Shown: piece by piece, positions 8,830-17,048 of the stretch
Layout of the letters: each line of letters starts with the position of its first letter
Position numbering within the stretch: the stretch's first letter is position 1
From: Anabaena subtropica FACHB-260
GTDB taxonomy: Bacteria; Cyanobacteriota; Cyanobacteriia; Cyanobacteriales; Nostocaceae
DNA length: 64,000 nt
NCBI RefSeq assembly: GCF_014697105.1
Contig: NZ_JACJRF010000006.1
Location: 62,001 to 126,000, forward strand
Direction of reading: 5' to 3'
Notes under the pieces: model-generated
Databases searched by the model: none
The model's input: only the letters and a program-made list of their open reading frames with translations
Told to the model about the DNA's origin: nothing
Made by a program: the position numbers and the translations under genes

Positions 8830-9738
8830 ATGATTCTAAATACTCAACAGCTACCAGCGATCGCTAATTTTGAGAAACTGATATGGAATTGGCGCGATTA
8901 CAAGATTCAATACACAGTTATGGGTACTGGACAGCCGTTAGTGCTAGTTCACGGCTTTGGTGCTTCCATTGGACACTGGCGCAAAAATATTCCCGCTTTG
9001 GCAAATGCTGGCTATCAAGTCTTTGCGATTGATCTTTTGGGTTTTGGTGGTTCTGATAAAGCAGCCATTGATTACAGCGTAGATGTTTGGGTAGAACTGC
9101 TAAAAGACTTTTGGACAGATCATATTCAACAACCTGCGGTATTTATTGGCAATTCTATTGGCGCACTTATCAGCTTGATTGTACTGGCAAAATATCCAGA
9201 GATTACAGCTGGTGGTGTTTTAATCAACTCGGCGGGTGGCTTGAGTCATCGTCCCTACGAATTGAACCCACCATTACGAATTATGATGTCGGCTTTTAAT
9301 AGAGTAGTGAGATCGCCCATCACAGGCAAATTTGTCTTTAACCGCATCCGTCAAAAATCTCAAATCCGCCGCACACTCTACCAAGTTTACCGCGATCGCA
9401 CAGCCGTTACTGATGAATTGGTAGATTTACTTTATACTCCATCCTGCGACCCAGGCGCGCAGCAAGTGTTCGCCTCCATCCTCACCGCACCTCCAGGCCC
9501 CACACCAGAGGAACTATTGCCCACAATAGAACGTCCTTTATTAGTAATTTGGGGTGCTGACGACCCTTGGACACCGATTACCGGGGCTAAGATTTACGAA
9601 CAGGCACAAGAGAATGGGCAAGACATTACAATTCTTCCTATTCCCGGTGCTGGTCATTGTCCCCATGATGAAGTTCCAAACGTTGTCAACGCCCAGATTG
9701 TTGATTGGCTGGCACAGAGGTTAGAGGTTAGAGGTTAA
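8830..9738 (+). CDS. Alpha/beta-fold hydrolase
   Basis: This 302-residue protein has the alpha/beta hydrolase layout: the oxyanion loop LVLVHGFGASIGHWR, the strand AIDLLGFGGSD, the nucleophile elbow GNSIGALISL with Ser109, a late acidic position in IWGADDPWTP and the catalytic His in PGAGHCPHDE. The substrate cannot be told from sequence; close relatives are annotated simply as hydrolases, some plant homologues acting on pheophytin-like esters. The last codons are made of a 7-base tandem repeat (9716-9738) that supplies the stop codon, so the C-terminal EVRG is probably a repeat-derived tail. The next gene starts about 170 bases downstream on the same strand. Confidence 0.85.
   Translation: MILNTQQLPAIANFEKLIWNWRDYKIQYTVMGTGQPLVLVHGFGASIGHWRKNIPALANAGYQVFAIDLLGFGGSDKAAIDYSVDVWVELLKDFWTDHIQQPAVFIGNSIGALISLIVLAKYPEITAGGVLINSAGGLSHRPYELNPPLRIMMSAFNRVVRSPITGKFVFNRIRQKSQIRRTLYQVYRDRTAVTDELVDLLYTPSCDPGAQQVFASILTAPPGPTPEELLPTIERPLLVIWGADDPWTPITGAKIYEQAQENGQDITILPIPGAGHCPHDEVPNVVNAQIVDWLAQRLEVRG
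9716..9738. repeat. STRR heptamer tract (AGAGGTT x3) overlapping a stop codon
   Basis: Three exact copies of AGAGGTT at 9716-9736 run through the end of the upstream hydrolase gene and provide its TAA. Such short tandem repeats are common between Nostoc genes but less common within coding sequence. Confidence 0.75.
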
Positions 9739-9905
9739 GGACAAGAAGCTAAAGATTTTTTATTTAGCACTTAGCACTCTATAAGGACTGCAAGAATTAC
9801 CAAGAAGACTTTGTGCCATTAGGGCAGAATGGCAGGTAACAATCTGGGTGAGTATTTATAATTTATCGATTGCACCTTGACAAAATCAAACTCAGGTGGT
9901 GTGTA

Positions 9906-10910
9906 ATGGAGCTTGATGTGTGTAATAAAGGAGCAATTCCCTTAATTCATCATCCAGATTGTTCTGCTTTAGGTTATCAAGTTATTCGAGAACTGGGATG
10001 TAACAAAGAAGAAGGACGCATCACTTATTTAGCTTATGACCCTAAGTCTAAACAACAGGTAGTAATTAAGGAATTTAGTTTTGCTAGTACCTGTACTGAC
10101 TGGTCTGGTTTCAAAGCTTATGAACGTGAAGCTGAAATCTTGCAAAAACTTAAGCATCCTCGCATTCCCCGCTATCTGGATTCTTTTGAAACTCAGACTG
10201 GTTTTTATCTGGTACTGGAGTATAAACAAGCTTTATCTTTAAGCTCAAAACACAGCTTTAATCCAGAAGAAATTAAGCAAATAGCTGTGTCAATTTTAGA
10301 AATCTTAGTGTATTTACAACAACGAATTGACCCAATTATTCATCGGGATATAAAACCAGAAAATATCTTAGTTGATGAAGAGTTAAATGCTTACTTGGTT
10401 GATTTTGGTATAGCTAGAGTACAGAGTGCAGAAATAGCCCTCACCAGCTTGGTAGCAGGAACACCAGGTTTTATGCCACCGGAGGAACAATTAGGATATC
10501 CTTTGTCTTTGGCTTCAGATTTATATAGTTTAGGGGCAACACTAATTTGTTTATTGACTAATAATCGTTCTGTAGATATTGACAAGTTAATTAATAGTCA
10601 TGGCTGTTTTGATTTTCAAAAATTAGGTTCCCAAATTAATTTACGTTTTCGGTCATGGTTAATGCGAATGGTAGAACCCAAGTGGCAATATCGTTATGCT
10701 AATGCCGCAGATGCTTTGACAGCACTTGAGCCTATTGGAGCTACGGGTAGTGCTACTGTGATGGAAGTATTACTCACAGGCATGAAGTTGAGAAGACAAA
10801 CTACTTTTTTGGGTTTAGCAGTAATTGGAATGTTAACAGTAGCCGGAGTAACTTTGATACTGTCTGAACAAGGTGGGGTAGCACAGCAGTTACAGGAAGC
10901 GAGGGAGTAG
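9906..10910 (+). CDS. Membrane-anchored serine/threonine protein kinase (Hanks type)
   Basis: This eukaryotic-like kinase phosphorylates Ser/Thr residues on partner proteins. Visible kinase motifs are VVIKEF with the ATP-binding Lys55, the catalytic loop HRDIKPENIL (H146, D148), the metal-binding DFG (D166) and an APE-equivalent MPPEE. The glycine-rich loop is poorly kept (LGCNKEEGRITYL). After the kinase domain there is a single hydrophobic helix (LGLAVIGMLTVAGVTLIL) and then only about 15 residues, so the kinase sits in the cytoplasm tethered by its C-terminus with no external sensor domain. I start at ATG 9906 and not the upstream 9870 frame start, which would add 12 uncharacteristic residues. 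No phosphatase or obvious substrate gene is adjacent. Confidence 0.85.
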   Translation: MELDVCNKGAIPLIHHPDCSALGYQVIRELGCNKEEGRITYLAYDPKSKQQVVIKEFSFASTCTDWSGFKAYEREAEILQKLKHPRIPRYLDSFETQTGFYLVLEYKQALSLSSKHSFNPEEIKQIAVSILEILVYLQQRIDPIIHRDIKPENILVDEELNAYLVDFGIARVQSAEIALTSLVAGTPGFMPPEEQLGYPLSLASDLYSLGATLICLLTNNRSVDIDKLINSHGCFDFQKLGSQINLRFRSWLMRMVEPKWQYRYANAADALTALEPIGATGSATVMEVLLTGMKLRRQTTFLGLAVIGMLTVAGVTLILSEQGGVAQQLQEARE

Positions 10911-10990
10911 GGGAAGTTAGGGAAGAAATTATATTTCAATACGGTTCAATTAGGGTGATTAGTCAATCGATTTGTTGAGAACCAAGATTT

Positions 10991-11037
10991 GGGGGATTCT
11001 CCCCCAATCCCCCTATTGGGGGACGGTTGCGTCCCCC
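10991..11037. terminator. C/G-run overlapping hairpins, probable convergent terminator
   Basis: CCCCCAAT (11001-11008) pairs with ATTGGGGG (11015-11022), while GGGGGAC (11018-11024) pairs with GTCCCCC (11031-11037), so the two stems share the same G run and exclude each other. The block lies between two convergent genes. It resembles a dispersed C-rich repeat of cyanobacteria, and either origin would fit. Confidence 0.45.
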
Positions 11038-11132
11038 AAACCCCCTCCAAAAAGTCGATCTGTTGTATTGGCAGTAATTATTTTATTGTTAACTTAACTG
11101 AACTGTATTTAATTATCTTGACCTCATCTTCC

Positions 11133-11810
11133 TCAGCCAGTTACCAAATCCAACAACCCTGGTGGCGGAGTAATTTCAATGCGACGGGTTTGTAAATCTA
11201 CCACGGGAGCGATCGCCACAACAAAGGGAATCAATACATTTTTTGGTTTTTTGTCGCTAGGAACTGACTGATGCAAACTTACCTCTAGTAAATCATTACC
11301 AGCCGGGATGACATCAACTACTGTTCCCACCAATTCCCCAGAGGCTTGCAGGAATACTTCCATGCCAATTAAATCGACAACATGATATTCATCTTCACCC
11401 AATTCGGGGCGATCGCTCGCTGGAACAAACAATATACAACCGCGTAGTTCTTCTGACTGGCTACGATTTTCCACACCAGCTAATTGGATGACATACAAAT
11501 TTTTGCCATCCAAATAACGACCATGTAATAATTCTATCGGTTGCGGTTCTGTCTGCCCCGGACGCAATAACCATCTGGTTCCTGGCACTTCAAAGCGTTC
11601 GGGAAAGTCGGAATCAGGATAGACTCGCACTTCCCCCGATAAGCCTTGGGCAGCAACGATTTTACCAATTTGCAGCCATTCATCAGGATTAGGAGTTGAG
11701 AACTGGGGTGTGGGAGGTGGAGATTGAGGAATAGGTTTCTTTCCCCCCTGCGCCTTACCTGTCCTCTGCCTTTCCTCCCCTGCCCCTCTACTTTCTTGTT
11801 TACGCTTCAT
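11133..11810 (-). CDS. rimM: Ribosome maturation factor RimM
   Basis: RimM binds ribosomal protein S19 and helps mature the 3' domain of 16S rRNA in the 30S subunit. The core begins at [22 protein letters not shown] and continues with [30 protein letters not shown] and the PRC-barrel block [24 protein letters not shown] and [15 protein letters not shown], all typical. Before the core there is an unusual extension of about 45 residues rich in Lys, Arg, Gly, Pro and Gln with no family character. The start ATG (11808-11810) lies inside a tandem octamer repeat, and no later ATG precedes the core, so the extension is probably repeat-derived. It follows avtA in the same direction with a gap of about 20 bases, so the two are probably co-transcribed. 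Confidence 0.9.
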   Translation of the reverse strand: MKRKQESRGAGEERQRTGKAQGGKKPIPQSPPPTPQFSTPNPDEWLQIGKIVAAQGLSGEVRVYPDSDFPERFEVPGTRWLLRPGQTEPQPIELLHGRYLDGKNLYVIQLAGVENRSQSEELRGCILFVPASDRPELGEDEYHVVDLIGMEVFLQASGELVGTVVDVIPAGNDLLEVSLHQSVPSDKKPKNVLIPFVVAIAPVVDLQTRRIEITPPPGLLDLVTG

Positions 11811-11827
11811 TGCTTCATTGCTTCATT
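11804..11827. repeat. Tandem octamer (GCTTCATT x3) at the rimM start
   Basis: Three exact copies of GCTTCATT fill the gap between the avtA stop and the rimM start and supply the rimM initiation codon. No normal ribosome binding site is visible in the repeat. Confidence 0.7.
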
Positions 11828-11829
11828 AC

Positions 11830-13113
11830 TTATGCACTGACGACTGCACGCCGATAAATTTGTTCTACTGCTTTAGCTAGACGCTGCATACCAAGGGCAA
11901 TTTCTGCATCGCTACCAGTCAAACTGATGCGGATACATTGGTGCTTGTGCGCCCATTCTTCTTTTAATCCAGGGAAGAAGGTACTACCAGGGACAACAAT
12001 TACGCCTACTTTCTTGAGTTCTTGATACAGTTCCCAATCGGTGATGGGCAAATCTTGTAACCATAGCCAACTAAAGATAGCGCCTTCACCACGATGGAGG
12101 AACCAAGGTAAATCCTTGGGCATTGCTGCTTCTAGGGCAGTTTCAACAATGGTAAATTTGTTTTGGTAGAAAGGACGAATTACTTGTTCAGCGATTTGTG
12201 CCAACGCACCAGAGTTAATGGCACGAGCAGCGATCGCCTGTCCATAACGTGAAGAATGTAAACTAGCATTAGTCTGGAAAGATTCTAAAACTTGAATTAG
12301 CTTTTCATCTCCGATAGCAATGCCAATTCTCTCCCCTGGTAAACCCGCTTTCGATAAGCTGGTGCAATGAAGAATATTTTCCCCGAAAATCAGCGACATA
12401 TCTGTGAAGTTCAACGCCGGGAATGGGGGAGCGTAAGCCGAATCAATCAATACTGGCACATTATAAGGTGCAGCGAGGGCAGCAATTTTTCTCACCTCCT
12501 CATCTGTGAGGACGTTACCAGTCGGGTTACAAGGGCGGGAGAAAATAACGCAACCTGTACTTTCACTAATTGATACCTGGCTGAAATCGGGGCGATATTT
12601 AAAGCTGTGAGCAGTCGCATCAATATCTAGAGATGGTTTGTAGGCAACTAAAGCTTCAGGAACTAGACAAATACCACCATAGCCAGTGTAATCAGGACTC
12701 AAGGGTAAAACAATTTGCTTGAGTTCGCCGTTGCTGGTGTAACCGCCAAAAGCATTAGCAGCATAGAAATAGAGGGTTTGACTGCCGGGAGTGACAAGAA
12801 CATTGCGATCGCTTAAATTCAGACCATAACGACGGTTAAAATCTTTAACAATTGCTTCAATGAACGGCGCATACCCTTGACTGGAACCATAACGGCAAAC
12901 CACCTCGCCATATTCTGGACTAGCCAAGAGTTCTGCTGTGCAATCCCGCCACAACTGCTCTACCTCTGGTAATATCAACGGGTTGCCTGCACTCAAATTA
13001 ATTAAATCCTGCCCTCCTCCAGACTGCAACGTTTCGATAATGTCCTTCATAATCGCTCGTACACCAGTCAGGTTGGACATTTGATCGCCAATTTTAGTTA
13101 GGGCAGGGTTCAT
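11830..13113 (-). CDS. avtA: Valine-pyruvate aminotransferase-like, PLP fold type I
   Basis: AvtA-type enzymes transfer the amino group between valine/alanine and pyruvate or 2-oxoisovalerate using pyridoxal phosphate. In this 427-residue protein, DLINLSAGNPLILPEV near the start, VTPGSQTLYFYAANAFGG, SRPCNPTGNVLTDEEV, the PLP lysine block CTSLSKAGLPGERIG, and CIRISLTGSD near the end mark a class I/II aminotransferase and match what I know of cyanobacterial AvtA. Length is normal. Substrate preference is inferred from the family. It heads a two-gene transcript with rimM on the minus strand; the promoter lies in the 277 bases that it shares divergently with the frmA group. Confidence 0.82.
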   Translation of the reverse strand: MNPALTKIGDQMSNLTGVRAIMKDIIETLQSGGGQDLINLSAGNPLILPEVEQLWRDCTAELLASPEYGEVVCRYGSSQGYAPFIEAIVKDFNRRYGLNLSDRNVLVTPGSQTLYFYAANAFGGYTSNGELKQIVLPLSPDYTGYGGICLVPEALVAYKPSLDIDATAHSFKYRPDFSQVSISESTGCVIFSRPCNPTGNVLTDEEVRKIAALAAPYNVPVLIDSAYAPPFPALNFTDMSLIFGENILHCTSLSKAGLPGERIGIAIGDEKLIQVLESFQTNASLHSSRYGQAIAARAINSGALAQIAEQVIRPFYQNKFTIVETALEAAMPKDLPWFLHRGEGAIFSWLWLQDLPITDWELYQELKKVGVIVVPGSTFFPGLKEEWAHKHQCIRISLTGSDAEIALGMQRLAKAVEQIYRRAVVSA

Positions 13114-13390
13114 AGCTTTAACAGTACAGATAATTGAAGGGTTGACAAAAAATAGAATTAATGCGGCAGATAGATATCATTTTCCAAGCTTACCGCCTGT
13201 AACTAATGTACCAATCTCACAATAAAATGCAATTTTAGTTAGTTTACAAAAAAGTTACAAATAATTTCTGCAACTACCTTTTGATAGAAACTTGTATCAC
13301 CCCATCATTTTTAATTTTTCAGTGTTGCAGGTAAGATACTCGCAGGTAAGGGCTTATTTTGAATTTTAAATTGATTAGGAGGGCTGGCTT

Positions 13391-14500
13391 GTGGAAGCGA
13401 AAGCAGCAATAGCTTACGGCGCGGGTAAGTCGTTGACAATTGAAACCGTCCAATTAGAGGGGCCAAAAGCTGGGGAAGTATTAGTTGAGATTAAAGCCAG
13501 TGGGGTTTGCCACACTGATGCTTACACCCTTTCAGGTGCAGATCCCGAAGGTTTGTTTCCCGCCATTTTAGGCCATGAAGGGGCGGGGGTGGTGGTAGAT
13601 GTAGGCGCTGGTGTCACCAGTGTCAAACCAGGCGATCATGTGATTCCTCTGTATACGCCGGAATGTCGTCAGTGTGAATATTGTTTGAGTTTTAAAACTA
13701 ATCTCTGTCAAGCAATTCGCGCTACTCAAGGACGTGGTGTTATGCCCGATGGTACTAGTCGTTTTAGTATCGATGGGCAAATGATTCATCACTACATGGG
13801 TACATCTACATTTTCTAACTACACAGTATTACCAGAAATTGCTTTAGCTAAAATTCGAGAAGATGCCCCATTTGATAAGGTTTGTTATATCGGTTGTGGT
13901 GTGACAACAGGTATCGGTGCAGTTATTAATACAGCCAAGGTAGAACCAGGGGCGAATGTAGTAGTTTTTGGACTGGGGGGTATTGGTTTAAATGTCATCC
14001 AAGGGGCGCGGATGGTGGGAGCCAATATGATTGTTGGCGTAGATATTAATCCCAGTAAACGCGCCTTGGCTGAAAAGTTTGGCATGACACATTTTGTTAA
14101 TCCTCAGGAAATTGAAGCTGATTTAGTTGCTTATTTGGTGGAGTTAACTAAGGGTGGTGCTGATTACAGTTTTGAATGTATTGGTAATGTCAAAGTGATG
14201 CGTCAAGCTTTAGAATGCTGTCACAAAGGTTGGGGTGTGAGTGTCATTATTGGTGTTGCTGGTGCAGGACAAGAAATTAGTACTCGTCCCTTTCAATTAG
14301 TAACTGGGCGCGTGTGGAAAGGTTCGGCATTTGGTGGCGCGAGAGGACGTACAGATGTGCCGAAAATTGTTGATTGGTATATGGACGGAAAAATAAATAT
14401 TGATGATTTAATTACTCATGTCATGCCAATTGAAAAAATTAATGATGCTATGGATTTGATGCAGAGAGGCGAATCGATTCGCAGTGTAGTAACTTTTTAA
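13391..14500 (+). CDS. frmA: S-(hydroxymethyl)glutathione dehydrogenase / class III alcohol dehydrogenase
   Basis: This zinc enzyme oxidises the spontaneous formaldehyde-glutathione adduct to S-formylglutathione with NAD, and also reduces S-nitrosoglutathione. Catalytic zinc ligands appear at C40 ([13 protein letters not shown]) and H62 (GHEGAG); the structural zinc cysteines are C92, C95, C98 and C106. The nucleotide-binding glycine block is [21 protein letters not shown], and the class III hallmark [15 protein letters not shown] is present. At 369 residues it is full length. The start is GTG at 13391 behind TTAGGAGGG, a strong ribosome site. Its partner hydrolase gene fghA lies downstream with a DUF29 gene between them. 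Confidence 0.93.
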   Translation: MEAKAAIAYGAGKSLTIETVQLEGPKAGEVLVEIKASGVCHTDAYTLSGADPEGLFPAILGHEGAGVVVDVGAGVTSVKPGDHVIPLYTPECRQCEYCLSFKTNLCQAIRATQGRGVMPDGTSRFSIDGQMIHHYMGTSTFSNYTVLPEIALAKIREDAPFDKVCYIGCGVTTGIGAVINTAKVEPGANVVVFGLGGIGLNVIQGARMVGANMIVGVDINPSKRALAEKFGMTHFVNPQEIEADLVAYLVELTKGGADYSFECIGNVKVMRQALECCHKGWGVSVIIGVAGAGQEISTRPFQLVTGRVWKGSAFGGARGRTDVPKIVDWYMDGKINIDDLITHVMPIEKINDAMDLMQRGESIRSVVTF

Positions 14501-14568
14501 TTGTTAGATTGTAAGCAGAGTGGGTAATACCCACCTGAATTAAAAATACAGTTTCCCGGGTTTTGATT

Positions 14569-15066
14569 ATGCACACACCACAAACCGGACAAACGTCGGC
14601 AAACCTGATGCAAAATCTCTACGAAAATGATTTTTATGCCTGGACTCAAGAACAGGCTAATCTGCTGCGTCATCACCAATGGGGACAGCTTGATCTGTTA
14701 AATTTAATTGAAGAGATTGAATCGTTGGGAAGAAAAGAACGCCAAGAATTAAGAAATCGCCTCAATATATTAATTGGACATTTACTGAAGTGGGAATATC
14801 AAGCTACAAAACGCAGTCGTAGTTGGTTGGCGACAATTCGTATCCAAAGGCGGGAAATTATCAAATTACTCAGTGAAAATCCTAGTTTGCAATCATATCT
14901 AGAAAAAGCACTTCCAGAAGCTTATGAAAACGCCAGGGATTTAGCATCAGGAGAAACAAACCTGCCATTTTCAACTTTCCCTCAACAATGTTGTTATTCT
15001 TTGGCAGATATTTTAAGCGATCGCTTCTATCCAGGTATACTGCCAACAAATGATTTACTTGAGTAA
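14569..15066 (+). CDS. DUF29 family protein
   Basis: This is a small cytosolic protein of about 165 residues with the DUF29 pattern: LYENDFYAWTQEQANLLR at the N-terminus, LLNLIEEIESLGRKERQELRNRL, then HLLKWEYQ and SWLATIRIQRREI. DUF29 proteins are abundant in cyanobacteria and mostly alpha-helical; no biochemical role is established. The frame opens at TTG 14563, but ATG 14569 is the more likely start. It lies between the two glutathione-dependent formaldehyde genes with about 70 bases upstream and only a few bases before fghA, so it is probably transcribed with them. It could be a passenger. Confidence 0.8.
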   Translation: MHTPQTGQTSANLMQNLYENDFYAWTQEQANLLRHHQWGQLDLLNLIEEIESLGRKERQELRNRLNILIGHLLKWEYQATKRSRSWLATIRIQRREIIKLLSENPSLQSYLEKALPEAYENARDLASGETNLPFSTFPQQCCYSLADILSDRFYPGILPTNDLLE

Positions 15067-15072
15067 GTGATT

Positions 15073-15921
15073 ATGACTAATCTCAAACTCATCTCCGAAT
15101 ATAAAAGTTTTGATGGCAAACTCGGCTTTTACTATCATCCTTCTTCCACCTGTCATAGTGCAATGCGCTTTGCTGTTTATCAGCCACCCCAAGCAGTCGC
15201 AAAACCATTACCAGTCCTCTATTTTCTCTCTGGGTTGACTTGTACGGAAGAGAATTTTATGGCTAAGGCTGGGGCGCAACGTTATGCTGCTGAGTACGGT
15301 TTAATTTTGGTTGCACCTGATACTAGCCCGCGCAATACTGGGATTACTGGTGAGGATGACGAGTGGGATTTTGGCACAGGTGCGGGATTTTATGTGGATG
15401 CTACAGCAGAACCGTGGCGATCGCACTACCAAATGTATAGTTATATTGTGCAAGAATTACCTGCTTTAATTGCTGCCAATTTCCCTATACAATCAGAGAA
15501 ACAAGGTATTTTTGGTCACTCAATGGGCGGACATGGGGCGCTTGTCTGTGCTTTGCGAAACCCCCATCTCTTCAAATCTGTTTCCGCTTTTGCACCTATT
15601 GTTGCACCTATGGGCTGCCCTTGGGGACAAAAGGCTTTTAGTCGTTATTTGGGTAATAATCAAGAAAGTTGGCGTAGTTATGATGCCAGTGAATTAGTTC
15701 AACAGAAAAAATATCACAATTCAATTCTCATTGATCAAGGTACATCTGATAAATTTTTAGCAGAACAATTGTTAACAGATGTATTTGCCCAAGCTTGTAC
15801 AGCAGTTAAACAACCACTCAACTTACGTTACCAAACAGGATACGACCACAGTTATTATTTTATTGCCAGTTTTATAGAAGATCATATCCGCCATCATGTG
15901 ATCGCTTTTGAGAAGATTTAG
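15073..15921 (+). CDS. fghA: S-formylglutathione hydrolase
   Basis: This esterase-D-type enzyme hydrolyses S-formylglutathione to formate and glutathione, completing the pathway begun by the dehydrogenase at 13391. The family blocks are [20 protein letters not shown], the DTSPR segment, [16 protein letters not shown] and the nucleophile elbow [10 protein letters not shown] with Ser150; the late GYDHSYYFI carries the catalytic His. Length (about 282 residues) is normal. GTG 15067 also opens the frame, but ATG 15073 gives the usual N-terminus. A hairpin terminator follows at 15948-15976, closing the three-gene unit. Confidence 0.92.
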   Translation: MTNLKLISEYKSFDGKLGFYYHPSSTCHSAMRFAVYQPPQAVAKPLPVLYFLSGLTCTEENFMAKAGAQRYAAEYGLILVAPDTSPRNTGITGEDDEWDFGTGAGFYVDATAEPWRSHYQMYSYIVQELPALIAANFPIQSEKQGIFGHSMGGHGALVCALRNPHLFKSVSAFAPIVAPMGCPWGQKAFSRYLGNNQESWRSYDASELVQQKKYHNSILIDQGTSDKFLAEQLLTDVFAQACTAVKQPLNLRYQTGYDHSYYFIASFIEDHIRHHVIAFEKI

Positions 15922-15945
15922 ATTGGCTAGATGTATATCTGTGCA

Positions 15946-15976
15946 AAAAAGCCCCCAGTTTTAACCGAGGGCTTTC
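15946..15976 (+). terminator. Hairpin terminator after fghA
   Basis: AAAGCCC (15948-15954) pairs with GGGCTTT (15969-15975) around a short loop, with an A run before and TTTC after. It ends the formaldehyde detoxification unit. Confidence 0.7.
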
Positions 15977-15980
15977 TGTT

Positions 15981-16022
15981 CAGGCGATGGCGTAACCGCC
16001 CAGCGTAGCTGTTCGCTAATGT
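15981..16022. repeat. Dispersed GCGATGG-type palindromic repeat
   Basis: GGCGATGGCGTAACCGCCC followed by AGCGTAGC belongs to the same family of short hyphenated palindromes seen near 25044-25078, inside a gene at 49459-49490 and, degenerate, at about 60711-60752. It lies between two convergent genes. Confidence 0.5.
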
Positions 16023-16039
16023 CTTACCGCCAAGTACAA

Positions 16040-16429
16040 TTAATAACGAAACCAGTTGCGATCGCGATCATAACGACGGTTATTATTCCAGTCATAACGA
16101 CGGTTATTATCCCGGTAGCGACGGTTATTATTCCAGTCGTCACGACGGTTATTATTCCAGTCGTTACGACGGTTATTATCCCGGTAGCGACGGTTATTAT
16201 TCCAGTCGTCACGACGGTTATTATCCCGGTAGCGACGGTTATTGTCGCGGTTATAGCGGATATTATCCCAATCATCACGACGGTTATTTTGGCGACGATA
16301 GCTTTTTTGGCTATCTAACTCAAAAATAGAAAACACGGGTGTGTTAGCATCAGCCTTTGGTTGAATAGCCAAAGCTGAAGCGGATGCAATCAAACCGGCG
16401 AGAAAAATAGAGGTAAAACGATTGATCAT
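16040..16429 (-). CDS. Exported Asn/Arg/Asp-rich repeat protein
   Basis: The protein has a plausible signal peptide (TSIFLAGLIASASALA) and then about 90 residues made almost only of N, R, D, Y and W arranged as variants of NNRRYRDNNRRDDW. At DNA level this is a tandem array between about 16060 and 16290 with alternating units of about 15-30 bases. I chose ATG 16429 because it directly precedes the signal sequence; the open frame extends to 16537, adding 36 residues without support. I do not recognise a family. Its high Arg plus Trp/Tyr content suggests a disordered periplasmic or surface protein that could bind polyanions. The overlapping open frames on the other strand are products of the repeat. 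Confidence 0.6.
   Translation of the reverse strand: MINRFTSIFLAGLIASASALAIQPKADANTPVFSIFELDSQKSYRRQNNRRDDWDNIRYNRDNNRRYRDNNRRDDWNNNRRYRDNNRRNDWNNNRRDDWNNNRRYRDNNRRYDWNNNRRYDRDRNWFRY
16060..16290. repeat. Tandem coding repeat array
   Basis: Units such as CGACGGTTATTATTCCAGTC and CGACGGTTATTATCCCGGTA alternate for about 230 bases, reading as NNRR-rich peptide on the minus strand. Unit lengths are multiples of three, so copy-number change would keep the reading frame. Confidence 0.8.
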
Positions 16430-17048
16430 GTGAGTCTGGAGTTGTTGTTCGTAATTTTTACCAGTCCAGTTCAATTTACGCAAGACAGATTCCACATGAC
16501 TTTTAACAGTTGTTAAGTTATCAGCATAAAATACCATGATAACTGTTTACTGTTGACTGATTTAATCAAGCTTATCAATCTTATGGTAGCTGGAAAAGTT
16601 TTTTTGGGTGTGGTGAGTTAGAAGGATTTTGTTGTAAGTGATACGAGTTTGTTAACAGGGTTTTGAACATTAGTATTATATTGTTATATTTTTAAATATT
16701 TTTTTACAATAAAATAAATAAATTCAAATTGAGTGGATGAGATTGATATAAAACAACATCAAAAAGACTTAGAAATAATGGTAGTCTCTACAAAACGTGG
16801 AGAACAAACATCATTGATGTTAGGTAAGTTTTGATGTCAATAAAATCTCCCATATTCAGGTGCTAGTTAATGACTTGAGACTCAACAAAAAATTAACCTG
16901 AATAGCATTCTTTGGGGGAAGATGATGAGTGAAATCAAGAAAAAAAGACGTTTACTAATACTGTGTTTTTAGCCATACAGCAAGAAAATATTTTTTCTAG
17001 CCCCTATTGCCTAGTATCAAACAATTAATTGCCAAAGTGTAGAATTTT
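16430..17048. other. Intergenic region upstream of divergent genes
   Basis: About 620 AT-rich bases hold the promoters of the Asn/Arg-rich protein gene and glgP. I see no gene; the longest small frame (GTG near 16733, 33 codons) has no ribosome site or family resemblance. No convincing regulator site was found. Confidence 0.45.

Noticed and set aside
16060-16290. Repeat array that could be mistaken for a CRISPR array
   Set aside because: There are no unique spacers; units vary in length by multiples of three and read as protein with a signal peptide on the minus strand.
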